From Bacteroidia bacterium (lineage in GTDB: Bacteria; Bacteroidota; Bacteroidia; J057): a stretch of DNA of 64,000 nt. Location: the NCBI GenBank assembly GCA_030430205.1, contig JAUIGE010000001.1, positions 124,001-188,000 of the forward strand, given 5' to 3'. The position numbers were made by a program, and so were the translations under genes. The number at the start of each line of letters is the position of its first letter. Within the stretch, counting starts at the first letter, position 1. Below the pieces are notes generated by a model that was not told where the DNA came from, ran no database searches, and saw nothing but the letters and a program-made list of their open reading frames with translations. Positions 8,341 through 16,397 of this stretch are shown in pieces.

Positions 8341-8992
8341 AATAATTCAAATTCTTATCCCGCTTTCGCTTGGCTTTTTCGGCTACATATTGCAGCAGCC
8401 GCATGGCTGCGATGGGGTCAATCGAGGCTGTTTGGATGAGTTGCCGGCTTTGGTAGTATTCATAATACATTTCTCGCCCGATGAGCAATCGTTCTTCCCC
8501 ATCTATGGGCAAGGTTTGGATAATGGCATCTATGACCTCAGGACTGAGGTTGGCACGTGCGATAGCCTCCGGGCTACCCTGGGCCTCCATATTGATGATG
8601 GCCGTACGCAATTCTTCGGGGGTATCGTATGGAAATATCATGACCTCTGGCAAGGTCAAAGTATCCTCCAACATATAGTGGATGGCATAAATATAGGTCG
8701 CATTCTCCCTGCGGTATTCGCGCAAATAATTTTCTACTATCAGCATAGAGCGATGGTAGCCTACATGGGTAAAGAAAATGGTGTCAAATCTGGTCACCGG
8801 GATGCTGTAAAAGCCCTCGTCATTGCCTATTGCTCCTCTCCGGCTGCTATTAATTTGTACAGTGACAAATGGAATAGGTTCCTGTCCATTTTCGCTAATC
8901 ACCAATCCGGATAGCTGATAGATTTTCTGCCCTTGTGCAAGTGCGGGAACCAGGAGCAGTATGCATATTGAGAGATAAAGCCATTTTTTCAT
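8333..8992 (-). CDS. Secreted protein with carboxypeptidase-regulatory-like (Ig-like) domain
   Basis: 219 residues from ATG at 8990-8992. Signal peptide MKKWLYLSICILLLVPALAQG (1-21), then a CarboxypepD_reg-like domain (residues ~25-90): LSGLVISENGQEPIPFVTVQ, GAIGNDEGFYSIPV, DTIFFTHVGYH, as in the N-terminus of SusC/TonB receptors and many Bacteroidota surface proteins. The rest is helical and unknown. The stop codon (GAG-TAG) is the first part of a class B repeat. A TTTG-N17-TATCTTTG promoter abuts the start, suggesting a leaderless mRNA. Confidence 0.8.
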   Translation of the reverse strand: MKKWLYLSICILLLVPALAQGQKIYQLSGLVISENGQEPIPFVTVQINSSRRGAIGNDEGFYSIPVTRFDTIFFTHVGYHRSMLIVENYLREYRRENATYIYAIHYMLEDTLTLPEVMIFPYDTPEELRTAIINMEAQGSPEAIARANLSPEVIDAIIQTLPIDGEERLLIGREMYYEYYQSRQLIQTASIDPIAAMRLLQYVAEKAKRKRDKNLNYWE

Positions 8993-8996
8993 AGTA

Positions 8997-9025
8997 CAAA
9001 GATAGCAGTTTTTGTTTGTTTCAAA
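8997..9025 (-). promoter_or_regulatory. Bacteroidota promoter abutting the start codon
   Basis: Minus strand: TTTG (9022-9025), 17-base spacer, TATCTTTG (8997-9004). The -7 element ends four bases before the ATG at 8990-8992, so the predicted transcription start is at or next to the start codon. Fits the TTTG/TAnnTTTG consensus of this phylum. Confidence 0.5.
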
Positions 9026-9077
9026 CTCCATAGAGGACGAGGATATTGTGTATTACGTTGCGCCCTGCACTAAATAC

Positions 9078-9116
9078 GAAAAGCGCCCGCTTCTGTCATG
9101 GAAGCGGACGCTTTTC
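9078..9116 (-). terminator. Rho-independent-type hairpin downstream of tonB copy 1
   Basis: Stem of 16 pairs with one mismatch (9078-9093 with 9101-9116) and a 7-base loop; A/T-rich on both sides of the GC-rich core (GCGCCCGC), so it can act in both directions. Closely related hairpins follow the other two tonB copies. Confidence 0.8.
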
Positions 9117-9131
9117 TTCTTCACAAATATA

Positions 9132-9950
9132 TCAATGCATCAGCTTGAATCGGAAAGGGATATTCACCCAAAATTTAATGGGTTTACCTCCTTGAATAGC
9201 AGGAGAAAATTTGAGCTTATGTATGTTATTCTCCACAGCCTCAGCAAGAATGGGGTGTATCTTTTTGACCATTTTATGCTTCCTGTAATTTCCATGCTCA
9301 TCTACCAGTACCCGAACCACGACCTGCCCTTCAATGTTGGCATCACGCGCAACATCTGGATAGCCAATCAGCAGTTGCACTTCGTCCATATTAAGCGGCT
9401 TTGGCTCTTCTGATACGAATACAAAATCATCTACATTGGGTTCTTCCTCTGCAATAACTGCCGGAGGACCATCACCATCGCCTTCGCTGGGAATAGAGTT
9501 GAAAATATCCGTTTCTTCTCCGTCTACTGATTTGGTAGAAATAATTGCTTTCACCGTATCGAGCATCCTGTTCTCTTCAATTTTTTCCTCTTCTACAATC
9601 TCATCCCTGGGTTTGGGTTCAGGAATCTTGAAAGCAATCTGCTTCAATTTGGGGGGCGGTGCTTTAGGTGGGGGGGGAGGGGGAGGGGCTTCGTTTTCAT
9701 CCACCGGAGGTGGAGGGGGTAAGTCGGCCAGGGTGATGCTTCCTGTTTCCTTGAGGTGATTTTGCTCCTCTCCTGCGCCACTCAGTGCGATTTGGGGTCC
9801 AAACATAACGGCCATCAGGAGGGCAATGGTTATCACTGTTGCAATCAACAAGTGTAACCCATACATCTTTCGCAATTGATAAGCTCCGTAGCTTCTCTCT
9901 CGATCCTCAAACACCATTTCCGTTAGGTCGGCTTTAATGATTTCTGACAT
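9132..9950 (-). CDS. tonB: Energy transducer TonB, copy 1
   Basis: 272 residues from ATG at 9948-9950 (MSEIIKADL). Cytoplasmic Bacteroidota-type extension FEDRERSYGAYQLRKMYG, one membrane segment (~33-55), a periplasmic proline-rich spacer (PPPPPVDENEAPPPPPPP) with EPKP repeats, and a C-terminal TonB domain: IGYPDVARDANIEGQVVVRV, VDEHGNYRKHKMVKKIHP, LKFSPAIQGGKPIKFWVNIP. TonB carries proton-motive energy from ExbB/ExbD to outer-membrane receptors. Third tandem paralogue after ExbB-ExbD-ExbD; each has its own hairpin terminator. Confidence 0.92.
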   Translation of the reverse strand: MSEIIKADLTEMVFEDRERSYGAYQLRKMYGLHLLIATVITIALLMAVMFGPQIALSGAGEEQNHLKETGSITLADLPPPPPVDENEAPPPPPPPKAPPPKLKQIAFKIPEPKPRDEIVEEEKIEENRMLDTVKAIISTKSVDGEETDIFNSIPSEGDGDGPPAVIAEEEPNVDDFVFVSEEPKPLNMDEVQLLIGYPDVARDANIEGQVVVRVLVDEHGNYRKHKMVKKIHPILAEAVENNIHKLKFSPAIQGGKPIKFWVNIPFRFKLMH

Positions 9951-10072
9951 AGTACTAAACAATTAGGTGGTTTATACTCCGGTCATGTTGCCTTTTTTTG
10001 ACCAAAGCTGTACGTATGTGAGAGGACAAAGACGAAATTCAGTAGAATTTATGCTTTTTTTTTACATAAACA

Positions 10073-10108
10073 AAAAGCACTCACTTCCTTGCAGAAGCGG
10101 GTGCTTTT
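10073..10108 (-). terminator. Hairpin terminator downstream of tonB copy 2
   Basis: Arms 10073-10087 and 10094-10108 (AAAAGCAC...GTGCTTTT) with six-base loop; on the minus strand it is followed by a T-rich run. The inner stem has a wobble and a mismatch, unlike the near-perfect copies at 9078 and 11031. Confidence 0.75.
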
Positions 10109-10121
10109 ATCTCTGAACATC

Positions 10122-10934
10122 TTATCGCATCAACTCGAATCTGAAAGGAATATTCACCCAAAATTTAATGGGTTTACTTCCTTGAATGGCAGGAGTAAAC
10201 TTGAGTTTATGCAAGTTTTTCTCCACAGCATCAGCCAGAATCGGGTGTATTTTTTTAATCATTTTATGCTTCCGGTAATTTCCTTGCTCATCTACAAGCA
10301 CGCGGACGACTACCATCCCTTCAATCCCTGCATCGCGGGCGATATCCGGATATCCTATGAGCTTCCGCACATCATCCATGTTCAGGGTTTTGGGTTCTTC
10401 GGAGACAAAGACAAAATCGTCAACTTTCGGATCCTCATCCTGAATTACAGCAGGAGGTCCGCTTCCTTCTCCGGGGATGGTGTTAAAAATATCTGTAGGG
10501 TCGCCTTCAACTGATTTGGTAGAAATAACCGCTTTTACCGTATCGAGCATATTGTTTTCTTCAATTCTTTCCTCTTTTTCTATCTCATCGACAGGCTTGG
10601 GATCAGGAATTTTGAAGGCAATCTCCTGCAACTGAATGGGGATTGGAGGTTTCGGTGGCGGCGGTGGCAGAGGCAGATCATCCTCCGTTAACGGAGGAGG
10701 CGGAAGATCAGCCAGGTCTATGATACCCGTATCCCGGATATTATCATGTTCATCGCCCTCGGAAGCGAAGGCGATTTGTGGTGCAAAGACAACGACCAGC
10801 AGAAGGGCAAGGGCCACAGTTGTTGCTATCAACAAGTGCAGGCTATACTTTTTCCGCAGGAAATAAGCTCCATAGCGACGCTCTCTGTCTTCAAACACCA
10901 TTTCGGTCAGGTCAGCTTTAATGAATTGAGCCAT
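10122..10934 (-). CDS. tonB: Energy transducer TonB, copy 2
   Basis: 270 residues (MAQFIKADLTEMVFEDRERR). Same architecture as its neighbours: cytoplasmic YGAYFLRKKY motif, one membrane segment, proline-rich spacer (shorter and with changed repeats, DLPPPPLTEDDLPLPPPPP), C-terminal TonB domain (IGYPDIARDAGIEGMVVVRV ... FWVNIPFRFELMR). It is the most divergent in the proline-rich part (PIPIQLQEIAFKIPDPKP instead of PPKLKQIAFKIPEPKP), suggesting some specialisation for span or receptor (inference). Flanks are also duplicated: both this gene and copy 1 have the upstream segment AATTAGGTGGTTTATAC. Confidence 0.92.
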   Translation of the reverse strand: MAQFIKADLTEMVFEDRERRYGAYFLRKKYSLHLLIATTVALALLLVVVFAPQIAFASEGDEHDNIRDTGIIDLADLPPPPLTEDDLPLPPPPPKPPIPIQLQEIAFKIPDPKPVDEIEKEERIEENNMLDTVKAVISTKSVEGDPTDIFNTIPGEGSGPPAVIQDEDPKVDDFVFVSEEPKTLNMDDVRKLIGYPDIARDAGIEGMVVVRVLVDEQGNYRKHKMIKKIHPILADAVEKNLHKLKFTPAIQGSKPIKFWVNIPFRFELMR

Positions 10935-11030
10935 TGGGTGAAAAAATTAGGTGGTTTATACCCATAAGAGAGTCAAAAAAGAATATTCCATAAATAAAAA
11001 ACTCTTTTTTCGCATAAATTTTATATAAAC

Positions 11031-11070
11031 GAAAAGCGCCCGCTTCCATAACAGAAGCGGGCGCTTTTTC
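11031..11070 (-). terminator. Hairpin terminator downstream of tonB copy 3
   Basis: Perfect stem of 16 pairs (11031-11046 with 11054-11069), loop CATAACA. Sequence nearly identical to the hairpin at 9078, showing that gene and terminator were duplicated as a unit. Confidence 0.82.
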
Positions 11071-11085
11071 CTGAGAACAAGTGTA

Positions 11086-11898
11086 TTAGTTCATAAGCTT
11101 GAAGCGGAAAGGTATGTTTACCCAAAATTTAATGGGCTTATTACCTTGGATAGCAGGAGAAAACTTGAGTTTATGTAAGTTTTTCTCCACCGCATCAGCG
11201 AGAATGGGGTGTACTTTTTTGATCATTTTGTGCTTCCGGTAATTCCCTTGTTCGTCCACCAATACCCGGACAACTACTTGTCCTTCGATACCAGCATCAC
11301 GGGCAATATCCGGATAACCGATGATCTTCCGTACATCATCCATATTCAGCGGTTGAGGCTCCTCAGAGACAAAAATAAAGTCGTCTACATTGGGTTCTTC
11401 TTCCGCAATAACTTCAGGAGGACCATCTCCTTCTCCAGGGATGGAGTTGAAAATATCCGTTAACTCCCCATCTACAGATTTTGTAGAGATGACCGCTTTC
11501 ACAGTATCGAGCATCTTGTTTTCTTCAATTTTTTCCTCTTCCTCAATCTCATCTTTGGGTTTCGGTTCAGGAATCTTGAAGGCAATCTGCTTCAATTTGG
11601 GGGGCGGTGGTTTGGGTGGTGGCGGAGGAGGTGGCGGTTCGTTTTCATCCACCGGAGGCGGTGGAGGCAAGTCAGCCAGGGTGATGGTACCAGTATCTTT
11701 GATCTTATCCTGGTCATCTCCTTCTCCACCCAGCGCGATTTGTGGTGCAAATACGACTACCATGAGAAGCGCCAGGGTAACGATTGTCCCTATCAAGAGG
11801 TGCAATCCATACTTTTTCCGGAGGAAATAAGCTCCATAGCGACGCTCGCGGTCTTCGAACACCATCTCGGTCAGGTCAGCTTTGATGATTTGAGCCAT
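11086..11898 (-). CDS. tonB: Energy transducer TonB, copy 3
   Basis: 270 residues from ATG at 11896-11898 (MAQIIKADL); an ATG four codons upstream is less likely because the other two copies start at the equivalent place. Same domains: YGAYFLRKKYG, membrane helix (~33-53), proline-rich spacer (PPPPPVDENEPPPPPPPP), TonB domain (IGYPDIARDAGIEGQVVVRV). It is first in transcription order, directly after exbD (103 bp gap), and probably the one most strongly coupled to the exb operon. Confidence 0.92.
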   Translation of the reverse strand: MAQIIKADLTEMVFEDRERRYGAYFLRKKYGLHLLIGTIVTLALLMVVVFAPQIALGGEGDDQDKIKDTGTITLADLPPPPPVDENEPPPPPPPPKPPPPKLKQIAFKIPEPKPKDEIEEEEKIEENKMLDTVKAVISTKSVDGELTDIFNSIPGEGDGPPEVIAEEEPNVDDFIFVSEEPQPLNMDDVRKIIGYPDIARDAGIEGQVVVRVLVDEQGNYRKHKMIKKVHPILADAVEKNLHKLKFSPAIQGNKPIKFWVNIPFRFKLMN

Positions 11899-12000
11899 AG
11901 CGTTAAACAATTAAACGAGAACTATACACAAAAAAACACAGGTCTATTTATTTTGATTTGCTGAGGTCGCAAGAATTCTTGCTTGCATCTGCAAATCCAT

Positions 12001-12609
12001 TTACTCTACCATTGGCGCACGGTTTTCAAAGTCCCATTTGCCAAGCAAAATCAGGCTGTCGCGGGAATTGAACACGTCAATAGCGTATTTTGGGGCACTC
12101 TGGATAGACATTTCATCCAGGCAATCTACCAGGTTTCTATATTTGGATTTCTTCTTGGCTTTGATCACAAAGATAGGATCCCAGCAACCTTCCGTTTCTT
12201 CCCCATATTTAGCTTTTTCATCATCACAACGTCTCGGATGACGATTCAAGTGCTCCCGAATAACTTCTGCCAATCCTGTTTCAGGATCAAAGGTTGTGTT
12301 CTTAACCTCAACATCTGTGATTCGGTGAAAATAATGAACGGTATCTTTTTCCCCGAGGACAATGGTGACTACTTTTTCTTCATCCACATCTGCCTTGAGG
12401 TCATCCTCTGTGAGTTGATCATCTTTAGGAGGCATGGTCAGTGCCATGACCGAAAAGTCCTGTATCACAGCAGTCAGTACGAAAAAGGTAAGAAGCAGAA
12501 AGGCAACGTCCACCATCGCTGTCATATCGATGCGGGTAGACTTCTTTTTGGTTTTACTACCGCCTTTTTTTCCGCGTCCTCCTCCTCCTCCAGAATCTAC
12601 ATCAGCCAT
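12001..12609 (-). CDS. exbD: Biopolymer transport protein ExbD/TolR, copy 2 in the operon
   Basis: 202 residues. A glycine/lysine-rich N-terminal tail (GGGGGRGKKGGSKTKKK) precedes the ExbD signature RIDMTAMVDVAFLLLTFF, with the proton-conducting aspartate in MVDVAF (about residue 33). The periplasmic part is ~145 residues and acidic. Works with ExbB as the stator that energises TonB. Two different ExbD genes follow one ExbB; hetero-assemblies are possible, as proposed for Bacteroidota ExbB/ExbD/ExbD sets. Confidence 0.93.
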   Translation of the reverse strand: MADVDSGGGGGRGKKGGSKTKKKSTRIDMTAMVDVAFLLLTFFVLTAVIQDFSVMALTMPPKDDQLTEDDLKADVDEEKVVTIVLGEKDTVHYFHRITDVEVKNTTFDPETGLAEVIREHLNRHPRRCDDEKAKYGEETEGCWDPIFVIKAKKKSKYRNLVDCLDEMSIQSAPKYAIDVFNSRDSLILLGKWDFENRAPMVE

Positions 12610-12690
12610 TTTGATTATTTTTTAACGAAAGTTTTACTTAAAGAGAGATAAAAAAGAAAATTCCATAAAAAGAATGAATACTTTTTACCC

Positions 12691-13329
12691 TTACATGCCA
12701 AGTCCCTCAGTAGGAGGCTCTTCCATGTTGGTAATCAAGCTCATCCGCAGGATTTTCAGTTCACGCAGGGTGTTTAGGACACTTTCTGCAGACTCATAGG
12801 GAGCCTTTCCATCACCTCTGATTGCAAATCGCATTTTGGGGTCGGCCAGACGTCCTTGAGTGATCCAGATTTTTAGCTCATTCCGACGTCCCAGAGAATC
12901 TGCACTCTGATGCGGGACCCCTTTCTGGGTAAAAATCTTTTTCTCTTCATCTTCCAGATTCAGGTAATACAGAAGTTCATTTAAAGGAACTCCAATATTC
13001 TCTATGGAAGTAAAGTAATTATAGGCTTCTTCTGTAAGGTCTCCCTTAAGATTTTCTGCCTCAATTAATTGACGCAAGACTTTACCACGGGTATCTATAT
13101 CTGTGAATCCCACATAGACATTGCCAGTATCAGAAACATAGATGATCATGTTTCCTTCATCAGCTGGCAATTCTTTGATAGAGGTAGAAGACGGAAGGTC
13201 AACCTCAAGATTCGCATCCTCGCGGAAGTTCGTTGTCGTCAAAATAAAGAAGGTCAAGAGGAGGAAGGCAACGTCCACCATTGCCGTCATATCTATCGCG
13301 GGGGATCCTCTTTTGGGTTTTTTTGACAT
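12691..13329 (-). CDS. exbD: Biopolymer transport protein ExbD/TolR, copy 1 in the operon
   Basis: 212 residues. Short cytoplasmic tail MSKKPKRGSP, then AIDMTAMVDVAFLLLTFFIL with the conserved Asp, then a periplasmic domain ending LRELKILRMSLITNMEEPP. Differs from the next exbD by lacking the Gly/Lys-rich tail. 147 bp downstream of exbB; that gap holds a weak stem (13403-13408 with 13428-13433) that could attenuate read-through, though its T-run is better on the opposite strand. Confidence 0.93.
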   Translation of the reverse strand: MSKKPKRGSPAIDMTAMVDVAFLLLTFFILTTTNFREDANLEVDLPSSTSIKELPADEGNMIIYVSDTGNVYVGFTDIDTRGKVLRQLIEAENLKGDLTEEAYNYFTSIENIGVPLNELLYYLNLEDEEKKIFTQKGVPHQSADSLGRRNELKIWITQGRLADPKMRFAIRGDGKAPYESAESVLNTLRELKILRMSLITNMEEPPTEGLGM

Positions 13330-13476
13330 GATGAATGAATTAAGATTGAATGAACAAATAAAAAGTGGCTTTACCTGATGTGCCTTTTAGGGAAGAGTAA
13401 AGGGGAGAACAGATTCCATAAAATTTATCTCCCTTTTTTATTTTTCCTCACGGCCATGGCAGGTAAAGGGTAAACC

Positions 13477-14403
13477 TTAATTCCTTACATCAAATGTTTG
13501 GACAATGCTGTAACCAGCCTCATCCATGCTATATGTCATGCCATCAATACGTGTAGTAAAGAAGTTGTAAGACAGGATAGCAAGTGCAGAAGTCGTGATA
13601 CCCATAGCTGTGTTTACAAGGGCCTCAGAAATACCGACTGAAAGTTCAGCAGCATTAGGAGCACCGCCAGCACCCAGAGCCGAGAAGGCACGGATCATAC
13701 CGAGTACAGTACCAATCAGACCAACGAGTGTACCCAAAGAGGCAACAGTAGCCAGAATAGAGAGGTTACGCTCCAGCATAGGCAGCTCCAACATGGTAGC
13801 TTCCTCGATTTCAGCCTGAATCGCTACTTTCTTGGCATCTTTTGCCATGCTTGGCTCAGCTACCATTTCTTTGTATTTGCGAAGGCCGGCTTTGATCACA
13901 TTACCGATAGAGCCTTTTTGCTTATCACACTCAGCGACAGCTCCGTCTACATCACCGCTGGAAAGCAGGCGACGTACTTTTTTGACAAAGACGTCTTTGT
14001 TTCCACGACCACCTGCGCGGACGATGGTGATAAAACGCTCAATGGTAAAGACCAAAAGGATTAAGAACAATGTCATTCCAATAGGAATCACAAAGCCCCC
14101 TTTACGAACGATACCGTAGGTACCTTCTACTCCTTCGGACACAGGGTGTCCATCTGTCCAGTGTGGTGGCTCCTCGCCATTTTCGCCACCAGCTACCCAT
14201 GCCTGGTAGGCATCATAAGCTTCTACACCGCCCTCAAAGTTTTCAGGAGCACTGAAACCGGAAGGAGAGTAAAACACCCACTCTGCGAAGATGAAACAGA
14301 CAATGATAGCAATAAGCGGAAACCAAGCTTTGAATGGATTAGCTGCTTTGATTTCGGAACCACTTGAGCTCTTAGCCTGGGGATTCTTATTCAGATCGGC
14401 CAT
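13477..14403 (-). CDS. exbB: MotA/TolQ/ExbB proton channel family protein
   Basis: 308 residues with three expected membrane segments: ~27-46 (FPLIAIIVCFIFAEWVFYS), ~110-130 (VIPIGMTLFLILLVFTIERF), and two C-terminal helices in the conserved MotA/TolQ/ExbB block (LSILATVASLGTLVGLIGTV, GMIRAFSALGAGGAP, ISEALVNTAMGITTSALAI). A ~60-residue extracytoplasmic insert between helix 1 and 2 (GGVEAYDAYQAWVAGGENGE) is typical for Bacteroidota. First gene of the exbB-exbD-exbD-tonB3 cluster, with a strong promoter upstream. Confidence 0.93.
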   Translation of the reverse strand: MADLNKNPQAKSSSGSEIKAANPFKAWFPLIAIIVCFIFAEWVFYSPSGFSAPENFEGGVEAYDAYQAWVAGGENGEEPPHWTDGHPVSEGVEGTYGIVRKGGFVIPIGMTLFLILLVFTIERFITIVRAGGRGNKDVFVKKVRRLLSSGDVDGAVAECDKQKGSIGNVIKAGLRKYKEMVAEPSMAKDAKKVAIQAEIEEATMLELPMLERNLSILATVASLGTLVGLIGTVLGMIRAFSALGAGGAPNAAELSVGISEALVNTAMGITTSALAILSYNFFTTRIDGMTYSMDEAGYSIVQTFDVRN

Positions 14404-14455
14404 GTTTGTTGAGTTAAGAATTTAGTTAGTGAATTTTGAATAAAAACAAGTCAGT

Positions 14456-14489
14456 CAAATCTATGTATTTGATTGATAAACGCAAAAAA
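14456..14489 (-). promoter_or_regulatory. Promoter of the exbB operon
   Basis: Minus strand: TTTTTTG (ends 14483), 19-base spacer, TAGATTTG (14456-14463). This is a full match to the Bacteroidota TTTG-N19-TAnnTTTG consensus. It leaves a leader of about 45 bases before the exbB ATG (14401-14403). Confidence 0.65.
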
Positions 14490-14630
14490 TGTATCCATAA
14501 AATTGACATCCCTGACCCGGTACTATGCAAGGAATTGCACTGCATAGGAACGAAAACGATTACATTAAGTCAGATTCATTTTTCGACTTCTATTACGTAA
14601 TGTGGCTTTAATAATGGCGTAATTTGGCTT
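14490..14630. other. Intergenic region between exbB promoter and rluB-type gene
   Basis: Between the exbB promoter and the 3' end of the pseudouridine synthase gene at 14631 I see no reading frame. There is a short imperfect direct repeat, GTAATGTGGCTTTA and GTAATTTGGCTTTTA, near 14597-14632, with no assigned function. Confidence 0.4.
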
Positions 14631-15560
14631 TTATATCATTTTGAGAAACTTCACTTCCTTATCTGTCAGAAGCCTCCATTTCCCTCTTGGAAGATGTTTT
14701 TTACTCAGATGAGCAATCATTACCCGATCCAAAGATAGTATTTTATATCCCAAAGCTTCAAACATTCGCCGTACAATTCTGTTTTTCCCGCTTTGGATTT
14801 GGATACCTACCTCATCGGTGGTTTTTCCTTCTACAAAATCTATTTTGTCTGCCTGGGCCAGTCCATCTTCCAATTCGACCCCTACCAGCAAGCGATTCAA
14901 ATCCTCTTCTGGCACAACTTTGTCAAGCCGCACATGATAGAGCTTTCTGATTTTGTTTGCTGGATTTGTGAGTTTTGCGGTTAATTCTCCATCATTTGTC
15001 AGCAATATGAGTCCGGTTGTATTGCGGTCGAGTCGCCCCACCGGAAAAACCCGTTCCTGGGTCGCTTCCTTGATGAGGTCCATGATGGTCTTCCTCTCCA
15101 ATGGATCGTCTGTAGTAGTGAGTGTATTCTTGGGTTTATTGAGTAAAATGTAGACAAACTGCTGAGATTGAAGGATTTTGCCCCCGTATTCTACCTTATC
15201 CTGGCCCACCGTGACCTGCCTGCCCATTTCGGTCACTACTTCTCCATTTATCCTGATTTTCCCTTTTTTGATCAGTTCATCGGCTTCTCTTCGGGAGCAT
15301 ACACCAGCCTGAGCGATGAAGCGATTCAAGCGAAGAGAGGAAGGAGGTTTCGGGTTTTGAGTTTCGGGTTTCGGGTTTTGAGTTTCGGGTTTCGGGTTTT
15401 GAGTCCTGTCCTGAGTCCTCGAAGGATCGGGTTTGCGCTTATCGCCCTTCTTCCCTCCCGAATCTCGCTTCTCGCCTCTCGCCTCTCGCTTCTTCTTCCC
15501 TCTCGCCTCCGGCTTCTCATTGGGATCCCAAAATTGATATGTTTTTTTCTTTTTACCCAT
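14631..15560 (-). CDS. rluB: 16S/23S rRNA pseudouridine synthase, RluB/RsuA family, with repeat-derived N-terminal extension
   Basis: 309 residues from ATG at 15558-15560. From about residue 76 it is an ordinary RsuA/RluB protein: S4 domain (LNRFIAQAGVCSRREADELI), and catalytic motif GRLDRNTTGLILLTNDGE with the active-site Asp; end RRMFEALGYKILSLDRV. Residues ~13-75 are low complexity: EKREARG-type heptads (class B DNA) followed by TQNPKPE heptads (class A DNA), in the order B then A. The extension is basic and disordered and might help RNA binding, but it most simply reflects repeat insertion. Last gene of the dapD-scpB-rluB run; RluB next to ScpB is a common arrangement. Confidence 0.9.
   Translation of the reverse strand: MGKKKKTYQFWDPNEKPEARGKKKREARGEKRDSGGKKGDKRKPDPSRTQDRTQNPKPETQNPKPETQNPKPPSSLRLNRFIAQAGVCSRREADELIKKGKIRINGEVVTEMGRQVTVGQDKVEYGGKILQSQQFVYILLNKPKNTLTTTDDPLERKTIMDLIKEATQERVFPVGRLDRNTTGLILLTNDGELTAKLTNPANKIRKLYHVRLDKVVPEEDLNRLLVGVELEDGLAQADKIDFVEGKTTDEVGIQIQSGKNRIVRRMFEALGYKILSLDRVMIAHLSKKHLPRGKWRLLTDKEVKFLKMI
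15345..15518 (-). repeat. Composite heptad element (B then A) inside the rluB reading frame
   Basis: Minus-strand order: class B purine heptads (15449-15518), a short non-repeat stretch, class A CGAAACC/CAAAACT heptads (15345-15403). Translated as 7-residue repeats. The copy number keeps the frame open, and the reverse strand is also open, which creates spurious overlapping frames. Confidence 0.85.
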
Positions 15561-15595
15561 GAATTCATTTGTTAGTAAAATTCCATTCTGAATTT

Positions 15596-16309
15596 TCAAC
15601 TTTCTACATTTTCCCCTTCTTCCCCTTCTTCTATCTCTTCCTCCTCTATCTCTTCCTCCCTCTCTTCTTCATTGCTGTCTTCTTCTTTCCGCTCTGTATT
15701 TAATTTAAACAGCTCAATATGATCTTCCATTAGCTCTTCAAACTCCTGGAGTTTGGGCAGGTCTTCGACGCCATTGATGCCGAAATATTGCATAAAAAAT
15801 ATGCTGGTGCCATACAGCAAGGGTTTGCCGATGGCATCGGCCCGGCCATTGATCTGAATCAGCTTCTTTTCGAGAAGCTTTTGCACCGCATAATCGCAGT
15901 TGACACCGCGAATAAACTCAATCTCAGCCTTGGTGACAGGCTGCCGATAAGCGATGATCGCAAGTGTTTCCAAGGTAGCGCGCGTTAAGCGCTTTTGGTT
16001 GCGGATAACAGTCGCTTTGCGCACATAGGGGTAAAAAGGCCTTTTGGTGAAAAATTGATAGCCCTTTGCTACTTTTTTCACCTCAAAAGGGTAAGTATCA
16101 GCAGCATACTTCCATATCAGCTTTTCCAGCGCTTCTTCCACTTCTTCTTTCGGAAAAAGGTCTTCCTTATTTTCCGAATCCTGCGAAGCATCTTCTTTAT
16201 CCGCCTCCTCTTCTTCCTGATTCAAAATTGAATACAGGGTGTCCAGGTCCACAGGTTGATCTGAGACGAAGATGATGGATTCAAGTATTTGATCTAAAGA
16301 AGGACTCAT
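15596..16309 (-). CDS. scpB: Segregation and condensation protein ScpB
   Basis: 237 residues. Two winged-helix domains: N-terminal part LDQILESIIFVSDQPVDLDT and VEEALEKLIWKY; second part TLETLAIIAYRQPVTKAEIE, IRGVNCDYAVQKLLEKKLIQ and GRADAIGKPLLYGTS, the ScpB hallmark. Residues ~30-50 and the last ~35 are very acidic (runs of E with D), the C-terminal tail being encoded by a pyrimidine-rich template strand of TCTTCC units. Partner of SMC-ScpA in chromosome condensation. No scpA is in the window. Lies between dapD and the rluB-type gene. Confidence 0.92.
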   Translation of the reverse strand: MSPSLDQILESIIFVSDQPVDLDTLYSILNQEEEEADKEDASQDSENKEDLFPKEEVEEALEKLIWKYAADTYPFEVKKVAKGYQFFTKRPFYPYVRKATVIRNQKRLTRATLETLAIIAYRQPVTKAEIEFIRGVNCDYAVQKLLEKKLIQINGRADAIGKPLLYGTSIFFMQYFGINGVEDLPKLQEFEELMEDHIELFKLNTERKEEDSNEEEREEEIEEEEIEEGEEGENVES

Positions 16310-16330
16310 GGGAGTTCATTTATTTTGTTT

Positions 16331-16397
16331 CTCATTTCTCTCATCTCTGCTCTCGCTTCTCTGCTCTCGCTTCTCTGTTCTCGCTTCCCGCCTCTCC
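16331..16397 (-). repeat. Class B heptad repeat at the dapD 3' end
   Basis: On the minus strand it starts directly after the dapD TGA stop (16398-16400) and consists of about nine heptads alternating AGCGAGA and GCAGAGA. Fills the space between dapD and scpB. Confidence 0.82.

Noticed and set aside
13403-13445. Terminator between exbB and exbD
   Set aside because: Stem of only six pairs with a 19-base loop, and the T run favours the opposite strand; not listed as a separate feature.
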